From Actinomycetes bacterium (GTDB lineage: Bacteria; Actinomycetota; Acidimicrobiia; Acidimicrobiales; RAAP-2): a stretch of 5,191 nt of DNA. The stretch lies in assembly GCA_021806055.1 (NCBI GenBank), contig JAJZYE010000095.1, forward strand, positions 1 to 5,191. The letters are read 5' to 3'. The position numbers and the translations under genes were made by a program. The notes below the pieces were generated by a model, which saw only the letters and a list, made by a program, of their open reading frames with translations, made no database searches and was not told where the DNA came from. Positions 1 to 4,663 of the stretch are shown piece by piece; position 1 is the stretch's first letter; the number at the start of each line of letters is the position of its first letter.

Positions 1-297
1 CTGCAGCCCGAAGGTCTTGAGTACCGGTCCGGTGGGTGACGCCATCGCTAGGCCGTTGGGCCAGCTGGTGAGGATCGCGAGGCTGGTCCCGCTGACGGCC
101 CCCGCGGCGAAGGAGGCGGTAACGCCAAAACCGTTGACCGTGCCGCCGCCGGCGCCGATCATGGCGCTCGCGTAGGCCGTCGGCCCCGTGGGCGCCATGG
201 CCACGGCCGGGACCGCGCCCGCGCCGACCAGGGCGCCTGCGCCCAGAGTGCCGATCGCGAGTGCGCGCAGGGGGTAAAGGTAGGAGTGTCGTCGCAC
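1..297 (-). CDS. Exported protein, N-terminal part (cut by window edge)
   Basis: The gene starts with GTG at 297 and stays open for 99 codons to base 1, so its C-terminus lies outside the window. The first residues (RRHSYLYPLR) are basic. They are followed by a small-residue hydrophobic stretch at about residues 11-33 and possible signal peptidase sites after AMA (residue 35) or AYA (residue 43), which together form a Sec-type signal peptide. The mature part is rich in Gly, Ala, Ser and Thr and has no Cys so far. A stretch near residues 50-68 (GGTV, then GVTASFAAGAV) recalls the GGxV...VxFPAGAV pattern of ZU5-like and other extracellular beta-sandwich domains, but this is only a resemblance. 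The start is supported by AGAAAGG (311-305) 7 bases upstream. An ECF-type promoter identical in layout to that of the divergent sigma operon precedes it, so it is probably a direct target of that sigma factor. Export looks clear; function is unknown. Confidence 0.75.
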   Translation of the reverse strand, partial: MRRHSYLYPLRALAIGTLGAGALVGAGAVPAVAMAPTGPTAYASAMIGAGGGTVNGFGVTASFAAGAVSGTSLAILTSWPNGLAMASPTGPVLKTFGLQ

Positions 298-327
298 GAG
301 TGAGCCTTTCTGTTGGTGTTACCTTCA

Positions 328-355
328 TCAACGCAGCGCGAGGCACTGTGGTTCA
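328..355 (-). promoter_or_regulatory. ECF sigma promoter of the exported-protein gene
   Basis: On the minus strand, TGAACC (355-350) is followed by exactly 16 bases and then CGTTGA (333-328). From memory, the Mycobacterium tuberculosis SigL consensus is TGAACC, a spacer of 16-17 bases, then CGT. The predicted transcript would start near 318-323, leaving a leader of about 25 bases with AGAAAGG before the GTG at 297. The element matches the promoter on the opposite strand in both hexamers and in spacing, which makes chance unlikely. Use by the adjacent sigma factor is inferred. Confidence 0.75.
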
Positions 356-374
356 CTGGCCGCGGCGATGAACC
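350..374. repeat. Inverted -35 elements around a GC palindrome
   Basis: GGTTCA (350-355) and TGAACC (369-374) are exact inverted copies 13 bases apart and serve as the -35 elements of the two divergent promoters. Between them lies the 8-base palindrome GCCGCGGC (359-366), nearly centred on the dyad (axis 362.5 against 362). The dyad follows from having two divergent promoters; the inner palindrome is extra and could be a regulator site or a chance GC palindrome. Confidence 0.55.
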
Positions 375-396
375 GCCGGGAGCGCTCGCGCGTTGT
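369..396 (+). promoter_or_regulatory. Autoregulatory ECF promoter of the sigma/anti-sigma operon
   Basis: TGAACC (369-374), a 16-base spacer and CGTTGT (391-396) form a SigL-like ECF promoter facing the sigma gene. The predicted start of transcription is about 401-405, giving a leader of about 40 bases that is mostly the ACGCG repeat. The -10 regions of the two divergent promoters are CGTTGTAG and CGTTGATG, so agreement extends past the CGT core. Many ECF sigma genes activate their own transcription, and this site would provide that loop. Confidence 0.8.
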
Positions 397-405
397 AGTG
401 GTGAG

Positions 406-435
406 ACGCGACGCGACGCGACGCGACGCAACGCG
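406..435 (+). repeat. Tandem 5-bp repeat (ACGCG x6) in the sigma operon leader
   Basis: Six tandem 5-base units run from 406 to 435. All are ACGCG except the fifth, which is ACGCA. The array lies between the predicted transcription start and the ribosome binding site (GAGGGAGG, 435-442), so it makes up most of the untranslated leader. It is outside any gene I support. A copy-number change would alter leader length and folding in steps of 5 bases without touching the promoter or the coding sequence. Confidence 0.85.
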
Positions 436-443
436 AGGGAGGT

Positions 444-1007
444 GTGGTGGCGAGGAGACGAATTCACTCGTTCTCGCACGGTTCCGCGTCGCCCGCCGGT
501 GACGTCGCCGCGCACGACGAGGCGGTGGCCGCTCTCTACGACGAGTGGGCGGCCCCCCTCTTCGCGTACGCGCTGCGCCGTTGCGGGAGCCGTGAGCGGG
601 CCGAGGAGATCGTCCAGGACGCCCTGGTGCGCGCCTGGCGTCACCCCGAGGTGCTCGGCGCGTCGAGCGAGGAGCGTCGCGCGTGGCTCTACACCGTGGT
701 GCGCAACGCGATCACCGACGCCTGGCGGCGCGACAGCGCCCGTCCCGCGATCGTCTCGTCACACGTGGAGGACGTCGCCGGCGACGGTGGGCTGGAGTGG
801 GCCGTGGAGTCGTGGACGCTGCGTGACGCGGTGGCTCAGCTCAGTGAGGATCACCGACGCGTTCTGCACCACGCCTTCTACCTGGGCCACTCCGTCGACC
901 AGACGGCAGCCGCGCTGCGGGTGGCGCCGGGGACGGTGAAGTCGCGGACCTACTATGCGCTACGCGCGCTACGGGTGATTCTCGAGGAGATGGGGTACGT
1001 GCAATGA
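444..1007 (+). CDS. ECF-type RNA polymerase sigma factor (SigL-like)
   Basis: This 187-residue protein has the two-domain layout of ECF sigma factors. Region 2 (about residues 27-100) includes the core-binding and -10-melting segment from LYDEWAAPLFAYALRR through AEEIVQDALVRAWRHP to RRAWLYTVVRNAITDAWRR. Region 4 (about 128-180) has a helix-turn-helix, SVDQTAAALRVAPGTVKSR, that would read the -35 element. Regions 1 and 3 are absent, as expected. It directs RNA polymerase to envelope-response promoters when released by its anti-sigma factor, encoded next. The SigL-like assignment rests on the RslA-like partner and the TGAACC/CGT promoter just upstream. The start is GTG at 444 (GAGG at 435-438, 5 bases away) or the adjacent GTG at 447; the difference is one residue. 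The first 25 residues are a basic, low-complexity extension. The stop codon overlaps the next gene, so translation is likely coupled. Confidence 0.92.
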   Translation: MVARRRIHSFSHGSASPAGDVAAHDEAVAALYDEWAAPLFAYALRRCGSRERAEEIVQDALVRAWRHPEVLGASSEERRAWLYTVVRNAITDAWRRDSARPAIVSSHVEDVAGDGGLEWAVESWTLRDAVAQLSEDHRRVLHHAFYLGHSVDQTAAALRVAPGTVKSRTYYALRALRVILEEMGYVQ

Positions 1008-1666
1008 CTGATCACGATCACGACGAGGTACGCCTCGCGCTGGGCTCGTACCTCGCGGGCGCCCTCGACACCTCGTCGCGCCGGGAGGTGGAGGCGCACC
1101 TCGAACGCTGCGCGTCCTGCCGGCGCGAGGTGGCCGAGCTCGCGGTGCTGCCCGGGCTGCTCGCGCGCGTCGGGAGCCTGGTGGACGAGGAGCCTATCGA
1201 GGTGCCGGCGACGCTGCGGGCGGGCTTCCTGTCGCGCGTACGCGATGAGCGTCGCGCGCAGGTCGTCCGACTGCGCGCGTGGCGTGTGGCCGCGACGGCC
1301 CTGGCCCTGGTGGCCGCGTCGCTGCTCGTGGTCGTGGTGGCGCGCGCGCCGTCCTCGCCCGGTGGGGTGGGCTACGCGATGCGCCCGGCCAGTGCCGCGG
1401 TGCGACTGCGTGGCGTCGCGACGCTGACACCGAAGGCGTGGGGCACCGAGGTGTCGTTCTCGCTGCGCGGTGTGCCGGCGGGGTTGAGCTGTGAGGCGGT
1501 GGTGGTGACCGCCGACGGGGCGTTGCAGGTCATCGGTAACTGGGGGTCGACGCCGACGCACGCCGTGGAGGTGGTCGTGGCGACACGTCTGGCGACGCCG
1601 CAGCTGCGCGCGGTGCGCGTGGCGACACTCGACGGGCGCACGCTGCTGAGTGCCCGCGTCGCCTGA
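1004..1666 (+). CDS. Zinc-finger membrane anti-sigma factor (RslA-like)
   Basis: This 220-residue protein starts at an ATG overlapping the sigma stop codon (ATGA), the classic sigma/anti-sigma arrangement. The cytoplasmic N-terminus carries a complete ZAS zinc-binding signature, H6-x25-H32-x3-C36-x2-C39, within a zf-HC2-type helical domain (about residues 5-60) that would clamp the sigma factor. A single hydrophobic segment at about 94-114 (VAATALALVAASLLVVVVA) follows basic residues and should span the membrane with the N-terminus inside. The outer domain (about 120-220) contains WGTEVSFSLRGVPAG, a lone Cys163, and DGALQVIGNW, a pattern I recognise from the extracytoplasmic part of many actinobacterial zf-HC2 anti-sigma factors. 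The intact zinc site may allow redox control, as in RsrA and M. tuberculosis RslA; alternatively, release could occur by proteolysis after a signal outside the cell. The sequence does not settle which. Confidence 0.9.
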   Translation: MTDHDHDEVRLALGSYLAGALDTSSRREVEAHLERCASCRREVAELAVLPGLLARVGSLVDEEPIEVPATLRAGFLSRVRDERRAQVVRLRAWRVAATALALVAASLLVVVVARAPSSPGGVGYAMRPASAAVRLRGVATLTPKAWGTEVSFSLRGVPAGLSCEAVVVTADGALQVIGNWGSTPTHAVEVVVATRLATPQLRAVRVATLDGRTLLSARVA

Positions 1667-1696
1667 GCCCAGCTGGCGCCGTGCGCGCGCGTCGCG

Positions 1697-1702
1697 CAGA
1701 CT
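1697..1702 (+). promoter_or_regulatory. Putative leaderless -10 of the glycerate kinase gene
   Basis: CAGACT at 1697-1702 resembles the TANNNT housekeeping -10, with C in place of the first T. It ends 6 bases before the GTG at 1709, the same geometry seen at two other genes here. A poor -35 candidate, CTGGCG (1673-1678), lies 18 bases upstream. If used, transcription would begin at or next to the start codon. This is the weakest of the three such sites because of the first-position mismatch. Confidence 0.4.
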
Positions 1703-1708
1703 GGGGCG

Positions 1709-2803
1709 GTGACGGGCACGACGGTAGGCACGGGGGCGGGGTTGCCCGCCGCCGCGTCCGGCGCTCGGCGTGTGCTGGTGGCGTTCGACAAGTTCCGCGG
1801 GACGGCGACGGCTGTCCAGCTGGGCGACCGGGTCGCCGCGGTGGTGCGCGATCACGGGTACGTCCCCGACCTCGCGCCGATGTCCGACGGTGGCGAGGGA
1901 TTTCGCGAGGCCTTCCCGGGCCGGGATGTCGTGATCGCGGTGTCCGACGCCTTCGGGGCGCCCCACCCGGTCCCCGTGCGACGGCACCGCGACGGGGCCG
2001 AGCGGGTGGCGGTGGCGACCACGGCGGAGATCGTGGGTCGCGCCGACCACGACCCGCCGTCCGAGGACGCGTTGCGCGCCAGCTCCCGGGGCGTCGGTGA
2101 GCTTCTCGTGGCGCTGGGCCGGGCAGGAGTGTCGTCGGTGCTGCTGGGCGCGGGTGGCTCGGCCACCTCGGATGGCGGTCTCGGATGCTACGAGGTGTTG
2201 CGCGGCGCCGGCGGGTTGTCGCTGGCGGTCACCGTGGCTACGGACGTCACCGCGACGTTCCTCGCCGCGCGCGACTTCGCTGGCCAGAAGGGCGTGGATC
2301 CCCGGGATCTGGCCGAGGTCGACCGGCGCCTGCGGGACGCGCGCGAGCGCTACGAGCGCGAGTGTGGCGTGGACGTCGCGTCCCTCGCGCGCGCGGGCGC
2401 GGCCGGCGGGATCGCGGGTGCGCTGGCGGCACTGGGCGCGCGCTTGACGAGCGGGTTCGAGGAGGTGGCCCGCGCCACCCACCTTCGCGTCCGGGCGGCG
2501 GACGCGACTCTGGTCGTCACGGGGGAGGGCCGGCTCGACGCGAGCAGCCTGGAGGGCAAGGTCGTCGGTGGCGTCGCGGACGTGGTCCCGCGCGCCGACC
2601 GGCTCCTCGTGGTGTGTGGTGCCGTGGCGCGGGGGGCCCGGCGGCGTCTGGAGGAGCGCCATCCGGGTGTGCGGGTGGTCAGTCTCGAGGGCCGCGTCGG
2701 GGCGGTGGCCGCGCGTCGCGACCCCCGAGGCGCGCTCGCGGCGGTCGTCGCCGAGGAGCTGCGCGCCCGTTTCGGGGAGGTCAGCTCCGCAGGACCACGT
2801 TGA
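1709..2803 (+). CDS. Glycerate kinase (GarK/GlxK family)
   Basis: This 364-residue protein would phosphorylate D-glycerate with ATP to 2- or 3-phosphoglycerate in the cytoplasm, feeding glycolysis. Family landmarks appear in order: VLVAFDKFRGTATA (22-35; DSFKG in many relatives), PMSDGGEGF (57-65), LGAGGSATSDGG (146-157) and VTGEGRLDASSLEGK (270-284). The length is close to the usual 370-380. Two oddities stand out. About 20 low-complexity residues precede the first beta strand, so the true start could be a later GTG (codon 22 or 24). The segment between VATDV (177-181) and GQKG (192-195) is about four residues shorter than the usual version containing NPLxGxxGA. No ribosome binding site precedes 1709, but a -10-like hexamer 6 bases upstream suggests a leaderless transcript and favours this start. 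The 3' end overlaps the convergent dehydrogenase gene by 23 bases. Confidence 0.9.
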   Translation: MTGTTVGTGAGLPAAASGARRVLVAFDKFRGTATAVQLGDRVAAVVRDHGYVPDLAPMSDGGEGFREAFPGRDVVIAVSDAFGAPHPVPVRRHRDGAERVAVATTAEIVGRADHDPPSEDALRASSRGVGELLVALGRAGVSSVLLGAGGSATSDGGLGCYEVLRGAGGLSLAVTVATDVTATFLAARDFAGQKGVDPRDLAEVDRRLRDARERYERECGVDVASLARAGAAGGIAGALAALGARLTSGFEEVARATHLRVRAADATLVVTGEGRLDASSLEGKVVGGVADVVPRADRLLVVCGAVARGARRRLEERHPGVRVVSLEGRVGAVAARRDPRGALAAVVAEELRARFGEVSSAGPR

Positions 2804-3704
2804 GCGGCGGCTCACCCTCGAGCATGCGCGCGATCTGGCGCTCGAGCAGACGGGCCATGCGCGGCAGCATCGCCGACGACGCGCCGCCGATGTGGGGCGA
2901 GATGAGGACGTTGTCCAGGGAGTAGAGCGGGTGCCCGGCGGGTAGGGGTTCGGGGTCGACGACGTCCAGGGCGAGGCGAAGGCGACCGGACTGTGCCTCA
3001 CGTACCAGGGCGTCGGTATCGGCCACGCGTCCGCGCGCGACGTTGACCAGCAGGCTGGCGTCACGCATGTGCGAGAGGAACGCGCCGTCCACCAGATGGG
3101 TGGTCTCGTCGGTGAGTGGCACGGCGACGACGACGATGTCCGCCTCGGGTAGGAGTGTGGGCAGCGACGACACCGCGTGGATCGGTCCGCGCTCATCGGC
3201 GCGCGCGGTGTGCGCGACGCGCACGATGGTCACCTCGAAGGGCTCCAGTCGGGCCTCGACGGCGCGGGCCACGCCGCCATAGCCGACGAGCAACACGGTG
3301 CGATCGGCCAGGCTTTCGTGGTGGGCGGGTGCCCAGCGGTCCCTCTCCGCCGCGCGCACGAAGTCCGGGATCCCGCGCTGGGCGGCCAGGATGAGCGCCA
3401 TCGTGAGCTCGGCGGTCGACGCCTCGTGCACCGAGGCGGCGTTGGCGAAGACTCGGCCGGGCGGGATGTTCTCCGCGACGCCGTCGTAGCCGATGGCCTG
3501 GCTCTGGATCAGTCGGGTCGTGACGTCGCGCAGGCTCGCTACCACCTCGGCCGCACGCATGTAGGGCGTCACCACGATGTCGACGGAGGCCGCCGGTGCT
3601 GGTCCCGTTAGATCCCACTGGACGACGTCCACGTCGTTGGGCAGGCCACGAAGCGCGCCGCGCAACGCCGCGTCCGGTACGCTCACGAGAAGTCGAGGAC
3701 TCAC
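2781..3704 (-). CDS. D-2-hydroxyacid dehydrogenase, NAD(P)-dependent
   Basis: This 307-residue protein belongs to the D-isomer-specific 2-hydroxyacid dehydrogenase family, which interconverts 2-oxoacids and D-2-hydroxyacids. The N-terminal substrate domain (about 1-95) is interrupted by the nucleotide-binding domain (about 96-275), and the chain returns at the C-terminus. The dinucleotide loop is VGYGGVA (140-146). The catalytic triad is intact: Arg224 in VNVARGR, Glu252 in DPEPLPAGHP and His271 in SPHIGG. The dinucleotide loop has Ala where the third Gly of GxGxxG normally sits. The family covers hydroxypyruvate/glyoxylate reductase, phosphoglycerate dehydrogenase, formate dehydrogenase and others. 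At 307 residues, with no ACT domain, it is not a full-length SerA. The convergent glycerate kinase makes hydroxypyruvate or glyoxylate an attractive substrate, but that is context only. The GTG start at 3704 lies 6 bases after TACAGT, implying a leaderless mRNA. Confidence 0.9.
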   Translation of the reverse strand: MSPRLLVSVPDAALRGALRGLPNDVDVVQWDLTGPAPAASVDIVVTPYMRAAEVVASLRDVTTRLIQSQAIGYDGVAENIPPGRVFANAASVHEASTAELTMALILAAQRGIPDFVRAAERDRWAPAHHESLADRTVLLVGYGGVARAVEARLEPFEVTIVRVAHTARADERGPIHAVSSLPTLLPEADIVVVAVPLTDETTHLVDGAFLSHMRDASLLVNVARGRVADTDALVREAQSGRLRLALDVVDPEPLPAGHPLYSLDNVLISPHIGGASSAMLPRMARLLERQIARMLEGEPPLNVVLRS

Positions 3705-3713
3705 GTCTCGACT
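3691..3713. repeat. Inverted repeat over the dehydrogenase start
   Basis: AGTCGAG (3691-3697) and CTCGACT (3707-3713) are exact inverted copies with a 9-base gap; adding flanking bases gives a slightly longer but bulged pairing. The right arm overlaps the predicted -10 (3711-3716) and the left arm lies inside the first codons. A leaderless mRNA starting at 3704 would contain only one arm, so this is more plausibly a DNA-level operator than an RNA hairpin. A 7-base match near a start can occur by chance. Confidence 0.35.
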
Positions 3714-3716
3714 GTA
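3711..3716 (-). promoter_or_regulatory. Leaderless -10 of the dehydrogenase gene
   Basis: On the minus strand TACAGT (3716-3711) fits TANNNT and is separated from the GTG start at 3704 by exactly 6 bases (CGAGAC). Seventeen bases upstream is GTGAGG, which keeps only the TGA core of a -35 element. No purine-rich ribosome binding site fits in this space, so a leaderless transcript is the simplest reading. Confidence 0.6.
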
Positions 3717-3742
3717 CCTGTCGCGGCGACGTCCCTCACGAC

Positions 3743-3748
3743 TAGGTT
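3743..3748 (+). promoter_or_regulatory. Leaderless -10 of the methyltransferase gene
   Basis: TAGGTT (3743-3748) fits TANNNT and ends exactly 6 bases before the GTG at 3755 (spacer CGCGGC). Only a poor -35 candidate, CTGTCG (3718-3723), is visible, with a long 19-base spacer. The two divergent -10 elements lie 26 bases apart, so polymerase at one would cover the other. The AGG within the hexamer is too weak to count as a convincing ribosome binding site. Confidence 0.6.
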
Positions 3749-3754
3749 CGCGGC

Positions 3755-4615
3755 GTGACGAGTGACGACGAGCGCTACACCCACGGCCATCACGAGTCGG
3801 TGCTGCGCAGCCACCGTTGGCGTACCGCCGAGAATTCGGCCGCGTTCGCCCTGGAGGACCTGCGAGCGGGCCGGAGCGTGCTCGACCTGGGGTGCGGTCC
3901 GGGAACCATCACCGCCGATCTGGCGACGCGCGTCGCGCCCGGGCGCGTGGTGGGCGTCGACCGGTCGCCGGACGTGGTGGCCGAGGCGCGTCGTGCGTTC
4001 CCCCCGGTGCCGGGGCGCCACCTGGTCTTCGACGTCGGCGACGTCTACGCCCTGGACTACCCCGACTCGTCGTTCGACGTGGTCTTCGCCCACCAGGTAC
4101 TCCAGCACCTTCGCGACCCCGTCGCGGCACTGCGCGAGGCGCGCCGCGTCACCGCGGCCGGGGGTCGCCTGGCGGTGCGTGACGTGGACTACGCCTCGAC
4201 GTACTGGTGGCCGGAGGACCCGCGCCTGGATCGGTGGCTGGACCTGTACCACGACCTGACCCGGCGCAACGGGGCGCAGGCCGACGCCGGACGCCGACTC
4301 GCCTCGTGGGTGCGCCGCGCCGGGTGGGGCGATCTCGTGACGTCCTCGTCGACCTGGACCTTCGCGAGCGACGCGGAGCGTCAGTGGTGGGGCGACCTCT
4401 GGGCCGAACGCATGACCGAGAGTGACCTGGCCCGTCAGATGCGCGACGAGGGCGTGGCCACGCCCGACGAGCTGTCCTCGATCGCCGACGCGTTTCGTGA
4501 GTGGTCGCGCGCCGCCGACGGGGTCTTCGTGATGGTGCACGGCGAGGTGCGCGCCCGTCGGCCCGACGACGAGGGGCCGACGGTGTTAGAACAGTCGGGT
4601 GTCGTTACTTCGTGA
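3755..4615 (+). CDS. Class I SAM-dependent methyltransferase
   Basis: This 286-residue cytoplasmic protein has a Rossmann-type methyltransferase fold of the Methyltransf_11/UbiE-like kind. Motif I is VLDLGCGPGT (42-51). The acidic residue at the end of strand 2 is Asp69 in VGVDRSP. FDVVFAHQVLQHLRDP (107-122) and the strand after ARRVTAAGG (129-137) complete the fold. The N-terminal YTHGHHESVLRSHRWRTAENSA (from residue 8, longer than shown patterns elsewhere) is a His/Arg-rich lid that I recall from a conserved family of about 270 residues in actinobacteria and fungi. The substrate is unknown; a UbiE-like quinone role cannot be claimed because the C-terminal half (about 145-265) differs and is rich in Trp. 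Codon 278 (4586-4588) is TTA, rare at this GC content, in an AT-richer tail after the folded domain. It is divergently transcribed from the dehydrogenase, with 50 bases between their starts. Confidence 0.88.
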   Translation: MTSDDERYTHGHHESVLRSHRWRTAENSAAFALEDLRAGRSVLDLGCGPGTITADLATRVAPGRVVGVDRSPDVVAEARRAFPPVPGRHLVFDVGDVYALDYPDSSFDVVFAHQVLQHLRDPVAALREARRVTAAGGRLAVRDVDYASTYWWPEDPRLDRWLDLYHDLTRRNGAQADAGRRLASWVRRAGWGDLVTSSSTWTFASDAERQWWGDLWAERMTESDLARQMRDEGVATPDELSSIADAFREWSRAADGVFVMVHGEVRARRPDDEGPTVLEQSGVVTS

Positions 4616-4619
4616 TCGG

Positions 4620-4638
4620 GTGCCCGGGGCGCGGGCAC
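4620..4638 (+). terminator. GC hairpin after the methyltransferase gene
   Basis: GTGCCCG (4620-4626), a 5-base loop GGGCG, and CGGGCAC (4632-4638) form a perfect 7-bp stem that begins 5 bases after the methyltransferase stop codon. No T-run follows. In high-GC actinobacteria such tail-less hairpins may act as weak terminators or processing signals. It lies just before the phosphatase gene, so it may separate the two or only attenuate read-through. Confidence 0.4.
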
Positions 4639-4663
4639 GCGACGTGCGTGACGCGCCGGACCA

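Noticed and set aside
406..435. The ACGCG array as a CRISPR or regulator-binding iteron array
   Set aside because: The units are 5 bases long and directly abutting, with no spacers, and no replication or Cas gene is near. It is a simple tandem repeat.
159..644. A 161-codon minus-strand frame crossing the divergent gap
   Set aside because: It reads through both ECF promoters, the leader repeat and the start of the sigma gene. The neighbouring frame starting at 297 has a proper signal peptide and ribosome binding site instead.
313..939. A 208-codon plus-strand frame overlapping the sigma gene
   Set aside because: It is Arg/Ser/Thr-rich shadow sequence. The frame starting at 444 carries clear sigma region 2 and region 4 motifs.
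1667..1708. A possible terminator between the anti-sigma and glycerate kinase genes
   Set aside because: Only short palindromes (CCAGCTGG at 1669-1676, GGCGCC at 1675-1680) and an alternating GC run are present. There is no stable stem with a tail, so I cannot call a terminator.
953..3196. A 747-codon open frame on the minus strand, antisense to the anti-sigma and glycerate kinase genes
   Set aside because: Its translation is Arg/His/Pro/Gly-rich low complexity without a recognisable domain, and it spans three well-supported genes. Long antisense frames are expected when third positions are almost all G or C.
3177..3611. A plus-strand frame opposite the dehydrogenase gene
   Set aside because: The minus strand here encodes an intact dinucleotide loop and part of a conserved enzyme; the plus-strand product has no recognisable fold.
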